From an uncultured Acidobacteriota bacterium (lineage in GTDB: Bacteria; Acidobacteriota; Blastocatellia; Pyrinomonadales; Pyrinomonadaceae), in the NCBI GenBank assembly GCA_937873515.1, contig CALMYB010000014.1, forward strand, positions 1 to 60,307: a stretch of DNA of 60,307 bases, written 5' to 3'. Made by a program: the position numbers and the translations under genes. Position 1 is the first letter of the stretch; each line of letters starts with the position of its first letter. The notes below the pieces were generated by a model. That model did not search any database, was not told where the DNA came from, and saw only the letters and a program-made list of their open reading frames with translations. This document shows positions 37,316-45,850 of the stretch, in pieces.

Positions 37316-37633
37316 TTAGAGCTTAACGAAGACGACGAGCAGTGCGAAAAGCACGAGTGACTCGATCATGGCGAGGCCGATGATCATAAGCGTCATTACC
37401 GAACCCGACGCGCCGGGATTACGTGCGGCACCTTCAGCGGCACGCGAACCGACCAAACCCTGGCCGATACCGGCGAGACCGGCAACGAGGCCGAAACCGA
37501 GTCCGGCACCGAGAGCCTTAGCTGCGGAAACCGTCGATTCGTTGTCGGCGGCACCTGCACCCTGGGCCATTGCTGCCATGCTGAAAAGCGCGATGGCCAG
37601 CGTCGCGAAAACAATGTATTTAAAGTTCTTCAT
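37316..37633 (-). CDS. atpE: ATP synthase subunit c with N-terminal signal-like extension
   Basis: This 105-residue precursor forms the rotating c-ring of Fo. The first ~23 residues are a signal-like leader (MKNFKYIVFATLAIALFSMA, likely cut at AMA|Q). A standard two-helix hairpin follows: GLGFGLVAGLAGIGQGLVG, the polar loop AARNPGAS, and a second helix carrying the ion-binding Glu E91 (LAMIESLVLFALL). Q58 and S92 occupy positions used in Na+-type rings, while the usual Thr after ES is Leu. The stop lies in a GTTAAGCTC/GAGCTTAAC hairpin. It follows atpB on the same strand. Confidence 0.93.
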   Translation of the reverse strand: MKNFKYIVFATLAIALFSMAAMAQGAGAADNESTVSAAKALGAGLGFGLVAGLAGIGQGLVGSRAAEGAARNPGASGSVMTLMIIGLAMIESLVLFALLVVFVKL

Positions 37634-37882
37634 TTTTATCTCCTATTTTATGATCCGAAGATATTCGCTATCGGTTCCCGCCGTTCGTTTACAATGTGCA
37701 GGGCGTTATTATTTCGCCTCGCTTCCGGTATGCACTTGATTTTATACTCCTTAGAGTCAAGGCTCCTGTTGCGTGCGGGCATATCATGCTATAAAACGCA
37801 CGTCATTCGCGATCAAGGGAACGGGTCGCGGTATCTTCAAATATCGAATGCCCGTCATTTCGACGGCAAAACCTAAAATAAC

Positions 37883-38773
37883 TTACGCGTGAGCTGCCGC
37901 CGGCTCCGCATGTTCCGCATCGTGCTCATGGTCGTCATGCGGCGGATGCGAAACCTCGCCGATATAGATCATCGAGAGCAGAGTGAATACCAGCGTCTGC
38001 ACGAATGCGACGAATACGCCAAGTGCCGTCAGCACGAGCGGCAGAATGATGTGCGACCACGGCGGAAAAAGATTCGTGATCTCGACATATACCTTCTCGT
38101 CCGAGAACATATTGGCGAACAATCGAACGCCAAGAGTGAACGGCCGGAAAAAGTTGCTTATCAGCTCTATGCAGAAGATCAGGACCGTGATGACCACAAG
38201 GAACCACGGGAGCCTCGGCCCCGCGAGGTGAGCGATGTGCCGGCCGACGCCGTTCTCCTTTATGCCGACGTAGTTGTAATAGATGAACGACGAAAGGCCG
38301 AGAGCGTAAGTTACGTTCACCGAGGCGGTCGGCGACATAAATAGGGGGAACTGACCCATCAGATTCGAGATCAGGATCAGAACCGCGAATGTCGCAACGA
38401 CGGGGAAGTATTTTTGTCCGTGGCTGCCGACGACGTTCTCGAGCAGGTCGCGAACGGCAAGGTAGCCGGCCTCGAGCGTCAACTGGCCGCCGCCCGGATC
38501 GTCTTCAGAGAGCTTGCCCCTGAGCAGATAGATCACGATCACCGAGAGGATACAGGCGATCACGAACATCACCGTGTACCACGGAATGGCCGTTTCGGGG
38601 CTATATGGTGCATTGAAGACCACTTCAGGCGAAGTGCCAAAATGGGCAAAGAACTTGTCCCAGAGCGGTTTCGTGTATGCGATCTGGAATTTGTAGACCG
38701 GTTCGCCCAGATAGTGGTTTATGAAATCTACGATCAGCGGAGTGTGTTCACCGCCTTCTGCTAAAAGAAACAT
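37883..38773 (-). CDS. atpB: ATP synthase subunit a
   Basis: This 296-residue Fo stator channel subunit has about five to six membrane helices. Typical motifs are LISNLMGQFPLFMSPTASVN, the essential Arg region in ISNFFRPFTLGVRLFANMFS, and the C-terminal VAFVQTLVFTLLSMIYIGE. The tail is His/Glu-rich (HDDHEHDAEHAE), which is unusual and may bind metal or be simply polar. It follows atpI and precedes atpE. Confidence 0.93.
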   Translation of the reverse strand: MFLLAEGGEHTPLIVDFINHYLGEPVYKFQIAYTKPLWDKFFAHFGTSPEVVFNAPYSPETAIPWYTVMFVIACILSVIVIYLLRGKLSEDDPGGGQLTLEAGYLAVRDLLENVVGSHGQKYFPVVATFAVLILISNLMGQFPLFMSPTASVNVTYALGLSSFIYYNYVGIKENGVGRHIAHLAGPRLPWFLVVITVLIFCIELISNFFRPFTLGVRLFANMFSDEKVYVEITNLFPPWSHIILPLVLTALGVFVAFVQTLVFTLLSMIYIGEVSHPPHDDHEHDAEHAEPAAAHA

Positions 38774-38775
38774 CG

Positions 38776-39177
38776 CTATTTTCGGCTCTTAAAAATACTA
38801 ACAATTCCGTCTATCATAACGGCTACAGCAAAGGCTGCCAGCCCGATCAATACCGCTGCGATCGGTAACGCACCTAGGGCGTAAATTCCCCAAAGTAGAA
38901 GCCCTAACGCAAAATACCGCAAGATGAAACGCGCGGCCGGAAATACAGACTTCCTACCCTCGGCCCGCTCGGCAAAAAGGCCTTTTGTCGAACTTTCGAG
39001 CCAAACGAAGTTCACGACGGACAAAAGCCCGCCGATCACAACGCCGATGCAGAAGCGCGCATTTCCAAATATCAATCCCGCGATCGCAGCTATCGCTACG
39101 GCAACTGCCATCAGCCCGTAGATCCTTGTCCGCGAATACTCGCGAATATCACTCTCTGGATCCGTTTGGACGTCCAT
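38776..39177 (-). CDS. atpI: ATP synthase assembly protein AtpI (uncI-like)
   Basis: This 133-residue protein has four membrane helices (IYGLMAVAVAIAAIAGLIFG, CIGVVIGGLLSVVNFVWL, RYFALGLLLWGIYALG, IAAVLIGLAAFAVAVM). Its hydropathy and location between AtpZ and subunit a fit AtpI, a chaperone helping c-ring assembly. Sequence is poorly conserved in this family, so the call leans on context. Confidence 0.75.
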   Translation of the reverse strand: MDVQTDPESDIREYSRTRIYGLMAVAVAIAAIAGLIFGNARFCIGVVIGGLLSVVNFVWLESSTKGLFAERAEGRKSVFPAARFILRYFALGLLLWGIYALGALPIAAVLIGLAAFAVAVMIDGIVSIFKSRK

Positions 39178-39215
39178 CGCGAAACGGACATTCTAACCCG
39201 AAATCATGGGCAAAA

Positions 39216-39692
39216 TCAAAGCCGAAAGGCGTTGTCTTGTGAATCTTGCTGGTCGTGCGAGGAAAGGAGCGGATTGACCTTCGGGGACGCCTTGACCGGA
39301 AAGATGCGGGATGAGATGTGAAATAGCTCGAAAAAGCCGATCATGGCACCAAGTATCACGCCCGCAACGATACCCCACGGCGAAGTGCCGATCAGGAGAT
39401 CGACGAGCCAACCGACGAAGACCATAAATGCGATCGCTCCGGAGAATGCGATTCCGGCCGACCATCCGAGACCGACGCGCCGCACTTCCTCGTCAAGCGA
39501 CGGCGGCGTAAATGATTGCAAAATAAAGGGTTCTTCCGTCGTTTTTGTTTCTGGCTCAAAGAGTGAGAGAGATGTATCTGGTCTTGGCTCGGTCACAGCC
39601 TCAGGCCCGTTGATCTGAGTCTGCGCGGCAGATGGGTCTTGCCGGTGCGGTTCTGCGTCCTCTGCGTATGGGTCTTGCCAATTCTCGCTCAT
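39216..39692 (-). CDS. atpZ: AtpZ-like membrane protein of the Fo operon
   Basis: This 158-residue protein has a long acidic, Pro-rich cytoplasmic N-terminal tail. A pair of membrane helices follows (GWSAGIAFSGAIAFMVFVGW and WGIVAGVILGAMIGFFELF). The two-helix hairpin with GWLVDLLIGTSPWG between is the AtpZ/AtpI signature. AtpZ, with AtpI, is thought to form a cation channel or help F-ATPase assembly. Its start overlaps the stop of the glycosyltransferase gene by 4 bp. Confidence 0.82.
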   Translation of the reverse strand: MSENWQDPYAEDAEPHRQDPSAAQTQINGPEAVTEPRPDTSLSLFEPETKTTEEPFILQSFTPPSLDEEVRRVGLGWSAGIAFSGAIAFMVFVGWLVDLLIGTSPWGIVAGVILGAMIGFFELFHISSRIFPVKASPKVNPLLSSHDQQDSQDNAFRL

Positions 39693-40900
39693 CGCTTTTC
39701 GCGTATGATGACAGTTTCGCTCGGTGATTTCAATTCATAAACGGTTCCACGCCAGCGGATACGCCGCGAGAATAGGGCGAGAATCGTGTTAACGAGGAAG
39801 ATCGGGGGCGCGACAAAGGCAAGAACGCACTGCGGAATGACCTGTTTTGCCAGAAGTGTCTCGTGATCCGAAAGGGTAAATCGAACGGCGCGCAGTCGGA
39901 TAAAGGCCTTTGCAAGAGTGAACACGGTCACCAAGGCGAGAGTTATGATCGCCGCAGCCATAGGAAGGCCGCCAAGTTCGCTCGTTAGCAGAATTCCTAT
40001 GCTGGCGATCATCACGCTGCAGAAAAGGGTCGACCCGAACATTGAAAGGAGCCACAAACCTGGCGAATAGACGCGTGTGATCTTCATTTGCCGCGTCGTG
40101 AATTCGAGCATTTCACCCAGAGTTTGATGTTCAAAACTCGCACAAAGAGCTCGCGGGACGAATTCAAGTTCAAGGCAGGCATCCTGCACGGCCTTTGTTA
40201 CGGCAAAATCATCGCTCAGAACGCCTTTCCAGCAGCTTTCAATGTCAAGCCGCTCGAACATCTCACGTCTGAGTGCCATCGAACCGCCCCAGCAAAAATT
40301 CGACCTTGTGTTCGGCCCAAGGGCGGATGCGACCGAGCCATTCCAGGCGGAAGAAAGCTCCGAACCGAGCTTACCGTTTTCCGAGATCAGCCAACGGTAT
40401 CCCGTCGCCGCCCCGACAGATTGTTTCAGAGCGGCGGCGGCGAGGGATGCGAGCCATTCCGAGTCTGTGCAGGCATCAGAATCGACAAAGGCGAACACCT
40501 CGCTGCGTGTGTCAGCCGTTGGTATCGCAAAGAGTAGATTTTCGATCTTCTGGCTTGATATCGAAGCTCTCGGAGCTATGAGCAGACGAGCCCTGACCTT
40601 GTCAGATGAATGAACCAAGATTGCGTCTTCGATCTCTTTAACGGCCGCATCTTCCTTGTCGTCAACAATAAACAGGATCTCGTAGCTCGGATATTGCTGG
40701 GCAAAGAGTCTTCGCAGATTTTGTTTGAATTCGCGATCAACGCCCCGGCAAGGTGCGAATATGGTCGCGAAAGGCAGGTCGGTTCGAGTCTCGAGCGAGA
40801 CCCCATCGCGAATGAATCTCTCGTAGATGATGCCGCCGCGATATGACCGATAGCTCAGCCAGATCAGCACAACCGCAAAAAAGTAGAATACGTAGATCAA
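39689..40900 (-). CDS. Family 2 glycosyltransferase
   Basis: This 403-residue enzyme has a GT2 (GT-A fold) domain. ATIFAPCRGVDREFKQNL begins it, EVFAFVDSDACTDSEWL holds the DxD-type metal site, and GVLSDDFAVTKAVQDACLEL and the RQMKITRVYSPGLW region (QxxRW-like) complete it. Three membrane helices follow at the C terminus. It resembles processive or ceramide-type glycosyltransferases in topology. The gene lies just downstream of kdtA, so transfer of a sugar to a lipid or envelope glycan is likely; the acceptor is unknown. Confidence 0.82.
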   Translation of the reverse strand: MIYVFYFFAVVLIWLSYRSYRGGIIYERFIRDGVSLETRTDLPFATIFAPCRGVDREFKQNLRRLFAQQYPSYEILFIVDDKEDAAVKEIEDAILVHSSDKVRARLLIAPRASISSQKIENLLFAIPTADTRSEVFAFVDSDACTDSEWLASLAAAALKQSVGAATGYRWLISENGKLGSELSSAWNGSVASALGPNTRSNFCWGGSMALRREMFERLDIESCWKGVLSDDFAVTKAVQDACLELEFVPRALCASFEHQTLGEMLEFTTRQMKITRVYSPGLWLLSMFGSTLFCSVMIASIGILLTSELGGLPMAAAIITLALVTVFTLAKAFIRLRAVRFTLSDHETLLAKQVIPQCVLAFVAPPIFLVNTILALFSRRIRWRGTVYELKSPSETVIIREKR

Positions 40901-40909
40901 GGCGATTTC

Positions 40910-42238
40910 TTAGTGAGAGCCCTCGCTCGATGAACGCAGTATGACGGGCCTTAGCTGCTCAAAGGTCCGGTCGATGGCGCCGCGATTATTATTCATTGCC
41001 ACCTTTGCACGTTCCCCAAGCCCTTTGCGTTTTTCGGGCCGGGCGAGCAATGAGAGAAACTCCTTGGCAAGAGCAGCGGAAGTGTCATCTAACGCATCCT
41101 TTGGTATCTGTATCAACGCGTCGCGTTCAACGAACTCTTCGACGATGGCCTTGAAATTATGCGTGTATGGCCCTGCAATGATCGCTTTACCCTCGGCAGC
41201 CGGTTCGAGAATGCTTTGGCCGCCGTGTTCGATCAGGCTTCCACCGACGAACACGATCTCAGCCAGCGGAAAGGCCGCCCGCAGCTCGCCGATCGAGTCG
41301 AGCAGGATCACGTCAGCGGACGTATCACTATCTTTCGCGGCCTCGGATCGGCGTGTCCATCTGAAGCCTGAGTTAGCGATAAGCTGAGCGACCTCATCGA
41401 AGCGTTCCGGATGCCGCGGTGCGATCAAGAGACGCGGTGAATCTTCGCGTCTTGTTTCAGAGGCTTTGCGAAAGGCTTCGAGCGCCCAAGATTCTTCGGG
41501 AGAATGTGTGCTGGCAGCGATGATCAACGGCACATTCCCGGCGAGGCCGAAACGGGTGCGGAACTCTTCCGTCAGAGTTTCTTCGGCTTCTGTGATCGAA
41601 TGATCGAACTTCAGGTTACCCGTCACCTTGACCTTGCTCGCACGCATACCTAGTGCCATAAAGCGGTTCGCGTCCGCACCGGTTTGGATCAGAGCTCGGT
41701 CGAAATAGCCGAATAGCCGCTTCATCGTTTTCTTGAACGCGTTGTAACGCTTGTACGAACGTTCGGACATCCTGCCATTCACGAGAGCGACGCGAACGTG
41801 GGATCTGCAGGATTCGCGAATGAGATTGAGCCACAATTCGGTCTCCATTATCACTAGCAGCGTCGGGCGAAAATGCCGCAGTACGCGCCTTACCGTCCAG
41901 CGCCAATCGAACGGCACGTAGAAGACGGCTTCGGCTTTCGTGAAAAGCTCTTTTGCGAGCTTTTGGCCCGTCCGCGTGGTCGTTGAGACGATCAGCCGGA
42001 CGTCGGGGAAGTCGGTATGGAGACGATCAACGAGCGGCCGCGCCGCATTGGCTTCGCCGACCGAAACGCAATGCAGCCAAACGGTCTTGCGTTCGTCGGG
42101 TGTGAATTTGGGCAAGGAGAAACTCAGCCTTTGGAAGAATCCGGCCGCACGCTTTCCTCTTACGATGCCGCTCAACGCAAAAACCGGCAGCATCGCAAGA
42201 AAAGCGATCGTATAAACAAGGCTGTAAAGGACGAACAC
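40910..42238 (-). CDS. waaA: 3-deoxy-D-manno-octulosonic acid (Kdo) transferase
   Basis: This 442-residue protein transfers Kdo from CMP-Kdo to lipid A precursors on the inner membrane. KdtA/WaaA features are a short N-terminal membrane anchor, then WLHCVSVGEANAARPLVDRL and IVSTTTRTGQKLAKELF. These are followed by VFYVPFDWRWTVRRVLRHF, LVIMETELWLNLI and the GGSLIEHGGQSILEPAAEGK C-terminal GT-B motif. Length is standard. It indicates lipopolysaccharide and so a diderm envelope. Confidence 0.92.
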   Translation of the reverse strand: MFVLYSLVYTIAFLAMLPVFALSGIVRGKRAAGFFQRLSFSLPKFTPDERKTVWLHCVSVGEANAARPLVDRLHTDFPDVRLIVSTTTRTGQKLAKELFTKAEAVFYVPFDWRWTVRRVLRHFRPTLLVIMETELWLNLIRESCRSHVRVALVNGRMSERSYKRYNAFKKTMKRLFGYFDRALIQTGADANRFMALGMRASKVKVTGNLKFDHSITEAEETLTEEFRTRFGLAGNVPLIIAASTHSPEESWALEAFRKASETRREDSPRLLIAPRHPERFDEVAQLIANSGFRWTRRSEAAKDSDTSADVILLDSIGELRAAFPLAEIVFVGGSLIEHGGQSILEPAAEGKAIIAGPYTHNFKAIVEEFVERDALIQIPKDALDDTSAALAKEFLSLLARPEKRKGLGERAKVAMNNNRGAIDRTFEQLRPVILRSSSEGSH

Positions 42239-42296
42239 TGCAACTCCTCAAAGAGATAAAGTCGCAAAAAGCACAAAGTTGCAAAAACAGGCGGTT

Positions 42297-42860
42297 CTAC
42301 TTGACCCGCTCGATATAGCGAGATTCCGCAGGATTGACGCGGATCTTCTCGCCCTCGACGATGAACGGCGGCACCTGAAGCGTCACACCATTTTCGAGCG
42401 TCGCGGGCTTGTTCGAGTTCGAAGCGGTCGCACCTTTCAGGACAGGCTCGGTCGTCGTAACGGTCAATTCCATCGAAGCAGGAAGCGTTATGCCGATGGG
42501 CGAGCCGTTATAGAACTCGACCTCGATCGTCAGGTTCGGCATCAGCCATTGTGCAGAATCGCCAAGATCTTCTTCGGTCAGGGCGACCTGCTCATAGCTC
42601 TCATTGTTCATAAAATGGTGATGCGAGCCGTCCGAGTAAAGATAATCCATCTTGTGCTGCTCGAGGACGATCCTCTCCAGAGTGTCGTTCGATCGAAAGC
42701 GGTATTCGAACGAGTTTCCGGTCAAGAGATTGCGAAGCCTCGCCTGGACCATCGCCCTTAAGTTGCCGGGCGTGTGATGGTGAAACTCCATCACCTTGAC
42801 CGGCGCACCTTCGTGAAGGATCACCATTCCCTTTCTTATATCGTTAGCTGAAATTGCCAT
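42297..42860 (-). CDS. efp: Elongation factor P (tip-loop variant TPGN)
   Basis: This 187-residue EF-P relieves ribosome stalling at polyproline stretches. The three-domain pattern is intact (N-terminal KOW-like, then two OB-like domains). The tip loop reads HHHTPGNLRAMVQARLRN, so the residue where EpmA or rhamnosyl modification normally occurs is N33 rather than Lys or Arg. Such TPGN-type EF-Ps occur in several phyla and probably act unmodified. No modification genes are in the window. Confidence 0.93.
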   Translation of the reverse strand: MAISANDIRKGMVILHEGAPVKVMEFHHHTPGNLRAMVQARLRNLLTGNSFEYRFRSNDTLERIVLEQHKMDYLYSDGSHHHFMNNESYEQVALTEEDLGDSAQWLMPNLTIEVEFYNGSPIGITLPASMELTVTTTEPVLKGATASNSNKPATLENGVTLQVPPFIVEGEKIRVNPAESRYIERVK

Positions 42861-42948
42861 ATACTAAAAAAACTCCCGTGTCCTCGGCATCTATGGTAAA
42901 GATGCGAAAAACAAAGGAGTAAGTTTATGGTTCGCGCCCGCTTCTTGT

Positions 42949-43347
42949 CTAGCGGACAGTTACAAGAAATTTGAACGTGCCCTTCCAGGGGTCGGCCTTA
43001 GTGCACTCAACGACGGTGATCAAATAATCACCTGCCGCCGTTGGTGTGACCTCATTTCTGTCGTGGCAGTCGGCGGCCATATCCTGATCGTAATGCGAGC
43101 CTTTTGGCGGCTTTATCGAGATCGTAATGGCGTTATCTCCTGTGCTTTCAGTAGTTAAGGTCTGGCCCTTTCGAACGCGGATAACGAAAGTGCGTGCCGA
43201 CCGATAGCTCGAAAGCGTGCCGGAGACGGTCTTTTCGGTGGCGCCGCGTGCAAATTTTATTCTCGTCGGGTGCTTCTGGGCATATGTCTCGGTGACAAAT
43301 CCAAAAGCCATCAAGGCTAGGACCGCGATCGCAAATACGTTCTTCAT
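42949..43347 (-). CDS. Secreted hypothetical beta-rich protein
   Basis: This 132-residue protein has a signal peptide (MKNVFAIAVLALMAFGFVTE) and a compact beta-sandwich-like mature domain with strand motifs RTFVIRVRKGQTLTTE, DNAITISIKP and AAGDYLITVVECTKAD. The pattern resembles pre-peptidase C-terminal (PPC) type domains, in which a single disulfide (two cysteines) is possible. Its start overlaps the stop of the TPR lipoprotein gene by 4 bp (ATGA). The role is unknown. Confidence 0.7.
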   Translation of the reverse strand: MKNVFAIAVLALMAFGFVTETYAQKHPTRIKFARGATEKTVSGTLSSYRSARTFVIRVRKGQTLTTESTGDNAITISIKPPKGSHYDQDMAADCHDRNEVTPTAAGDYLITVVECTKADPWKGTFKFLVTVR

Positions 43348-43880
43348 TTTTCTTTTTCCTTGTCGCCGAAGGGAAGCGGCGGCGGTTCTTCACCGGGTTT
43401 TGGGGCCTCTCGATTCATACTCGAATAGATTCCCATTATCTGATCCACCCATTGCTTCGCCTCGGCCATTTCAGGGTCGATCGCGAGGGCCTTTCGATAA
43501 TCGCCGAGAGCCGCAGGATATTGGCGGACATTCGTCAAGGCCATTCCGCGGTCGAAATACGCCTTGGCGAGGGCCTTCTTGGCGTCGCCATTCTTAGGAG
43601 CCTTTTTCGCCGCCGTTTCGGCAGCCTTTATCGCCTCGTCAAACTTCGTCGTATCGATCGGCGTACCGCTTTGGGTCCATTTCGTTTTCGGCTTGGAAGG
43701 ATCGACAGAAGGAACCGGCCCGGGACCTGTCGGCTCGTTCGAGTGGGCGATGACGGATTGCTCCGGCAGCTTTGCGTTGTCTGAGGCCGCGGTGTTGTCC
43801 GAAACGCGTACCGCGTTCGTGCCGCATGCGGCGAATGCCACGCTAAAAATAAAAACAACAGGTTTCGCGATATTCTTCAT
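43344..43880 (-). CDS. TPR-containing lipoprotein
   Basis: This 178-residue protein has a lipoprotein signal (MKNIAKPVVFIFSVAFAAC). A Pro/Thr-rich linker and two to three TPR units follow (GDAKKALAKAYFDRGMAL, YPAALGDYRKALAIDPEM). It probably sits on an envelope membrane and binds partners. ATG 43880 is chosen over 43940 because it puts the lipobox at the right place and overlaps the upstream gene's TGA by 4 bp. Confidence 0.82.
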   Translation of the reverse strand: MKNIAKPVVFIFSVAFAACGTNAVRVSDNTAASDNAKLPEQSVIAHSNEPTGPGPVPSVDPSKPKTKWTQSGTPIDTTKFDEAIKAAETAAKKAPKNGDAKKALAKAYFDRGMALTNVRQYPAALGDYRKALAIDPEMAEAKQWVDQIMGIYSSMNREAPKPGEEPPPLPFGDKEKEK

Positions 43881-45829
43881 TTTTTGTCTATGTATGGTCT
43901 GGATTGAACGATAAATATCTTTCTGTCTATTATGCCCCACTCGATATCCTGAGCAACCGAACCGCCAAATGCCTTTTTGATCGCAAGTGCCGCTTTCGCA
44001 AGGGCACGAGCCTCCGCATTTGTCAGAACTCGCTGATCGGGCCCGGCACAGGTCTCGCGAGTAGGCCGAAGGTCGCCTTTTTCGTCAAATTCGAGAGCAT
44101 TCTGCTGCTGCGAGAGAGTTTTCACGGTAACGGAGTTTGCCGCCGCGCTGTAAAGAAGCTGCTCCGGAATGCCGGCATTATCTACCACCTTTGAATTGTG
44201 GCCGCAAACAGCTGAAATATAGACAACATTGCGGGCTCTCGCGTTGAACGGATCTTTCGTGATCATTACGCCGCCCTTTTTCATATTGATGCCGATCTGC
44301 ACCAAGGCCGACATATAGACGTCCGTCTGGCTCACATAATTCCTAACGCGCGCCTCGTAGGCATCGAAGTTCCAGAGCGACGCCCAAACTTTCTTCACGG
44401 CCGTGATGAGAGATTCGTCGTCGATGACGTTTGCAACGCTCGAATAAAGCCCCGCACCGCTGAAATTCGGCAGGTCTTCGCTGTTCGAAGAACTTCTGAC
44501 GAACACGGGCTTTCCGCCAAGCTGCGTGTGCCATCGTTCGAGGATCTCTTTCTTCAATGCGTCATCGAATTTGCCGCCGATGATCGTTTGCCGGAACTCT
44601 GCAAGCTTTTGCCTTCGGATGCGCGGATTGTGTACGAAATCGTTGTTGTCGGTGAGCTTGAGAATGACGTCGTCAAGCCCATTGTCCTGCATGAATTTGT
44701 CGTACCAATGGAAGGGAATACCAAAACCGTCCGGGATCGTAACACCGGGCACTCTCTTGTTGAGCATCTCGCCGAGGTTTGCGGCCTTTGATCCATAGGA
44801 AATGCTGTCACGCTTTCGCATCGCACCGAGCGGAGCAAGCTTCGTCGTCGTCAGATTCACCGGCGGCACCTGATCGTCCGGCGGATTCGGAATGTCCTCC
44901 GAACTTGTTACGCGTTCGAGAGTATAATCGCTCGACCTTGCGTCAAGCTTCATCCAGTAAGTGTTGAGGCCGCGAAAAAGCTTGTCGGCGTCTTTGATGT
45001 AAATATTCGGAATGCCCCAACCGTGAGCCAGGATATTGACGTGCGAAAGCGGAGATGAAGGCTTGGCGACGATTATGCCTCGCACCGGTGGCAGCGACTG
45101 CGGCAGTTCGCGTAAGATAAGTATCTCGTTGTCTCCGATCTCGACCGTGTCGTCGAGTTTGTCGATGATGTGGATTCTCCCGACGGCGCTGCCTGTATTC
45201 AGCGCAAGATAGACCTGATTGCGATTGAGTTCATCCTGGGACACGCGTTCGATGCCGAGATCGGCCGATGCGGTATCCTGCCGCTCTGAGTTCGGCTTGA
45301 AGCTCACGTGCGTGTAGAACGCGGCATTTATGGTGTCGTCAGCAAGTTTGATCAACTCGCTCGTTGCCATATCACCTTCCCAGAGTTCCCAGGTGAATTT
45401 TTGGACAGGTTCCTGCCACGCTATCGTCCCGACCATGAATCGGCGGCCTTTGTCGATATAGATCGGCTGGAAAATATCGGCACCGCGGGGCACTAGATAT
45501 GTCGCGAGAAGGAAGTCCTTGTGAAAGCGATATCGCTGCGAATTAATGAAGTAGATCTTATTTTTTGCAAGACGATCGATCACGAACATCACGTGCGGCA
45601 ATGCGTACGGAGTGCCTTGCTGATAGACGCGTGCGAGCGAATCGAACGCCGCTCTCGACGGGATCGATCTCAGAGAATCGTCCTTCGAGGCCGTTATCTT
45701 GGGCCTAGGCTTTGTCGGGGCATCGGATCTGGTGCGCTCGCCGGGAGCCTGGCCAAGAGCAAGGGCTGCTAATGCTGCGATAAAGAGGAAAGCCGCAAGC
45801 GAATGGGGATAAAAGTATCTACTTCTCAT
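43877..45829 (-). CDS. Exported PEP/pyruvate-binding (dikinase-like) protein
   Basis: This 650-residue protein has a signal peptide (hydrophobic run LAAFLFIAALAALALG). Its first recognisable catalytic module is a phosphohistidine-type domain with PSSPLSHVNILAHGWGIPNI near residue 260. The PPDK N-terminal ATP-binding domain follows (SYGSKAANLGEML, PVFVRSSSNSEDLPNFSGAG, DIEWGIIDRKIFIVQSRP at the end). This order, His domain first and ATP domain last, is inverted compared with PEP synthase and resembles alpha-glucan water dikinases. Export is unexpected for an ATP-using enzyme. It leads a coupled operon with the TPR lipoprotein and the small secreted protein. Confidence 0.8.
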   Translation of the reverse strand: MRSRYFYPHSLAAFLFIAALAALALGQAPGERTRSDAPTKPRPKITASKDDSLRSIPSRAAFDSLARVYQQGTPYALPHVMFVIDRLAKNKIYFINSQRYRFHKDFLLATYLVPRGADIFQPIYIDKGRRFMVGTIAWQEPVQKFTWELWEGDMATSELIKLADDTINAAFYTHVSFKPNSERQDTASADLGIERVSQDELNRNQVYLALNTGSAVGRIHIIDKLDDTVEIGDNEILILRELPQSLPPVRGIIVAKPSSPLSHVNILAHGWGIPNIYIKDADKLFRGLNTYWMKLDARSSDYTLERVTSSEDIPNPPDDQVPPVNLTTTKLAPLGAMRKRDSISYGSKAANLGEMLNKRVPGVTIPDGFGIPFHWYDKFMQDNGLDDVILKLTDNNDFVHNPRIRRQKLAEFRQTIIGGKFDDALKKEILERWHTQLGGKPVFVRSSSNSEDLPNFSGAGLYSSVANVIDDESLITAVKKVWASLWNFDAYEARVRNYVSQTDVYMSALVQIGINMKKGGVMITKDPFNARARNVVYISAVCGHNSKVVDNAGIPEQLLYSAAANSVTVKTLSQQQNALEFDEKGDLRPTRETCAGPDQRVLTNAEARALAKAALAIKKAFGGSVAQDIEWGIIDRKIFIVQSRPYIDKK

Positions 45830-45850
45830 TAAAAAAACTTTTACTTTGAT

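Noticed and set aside
37305..37328. GTTAAGCTC/GAGCTTAAC hairpin as the atpE terminator
   Set aside because: It contains the stop codon and has no T-run after it; the hairpin at 37231-37275 is the better terminator.
42927..42974. A 15-codon plus-strand ORF with a perfect AAAGGAG upstream
   Set aside because: It overlaps the 3' end of the 42949-43347 gene, has no recognisable product, and the purine run is expected by chance at this frequency.
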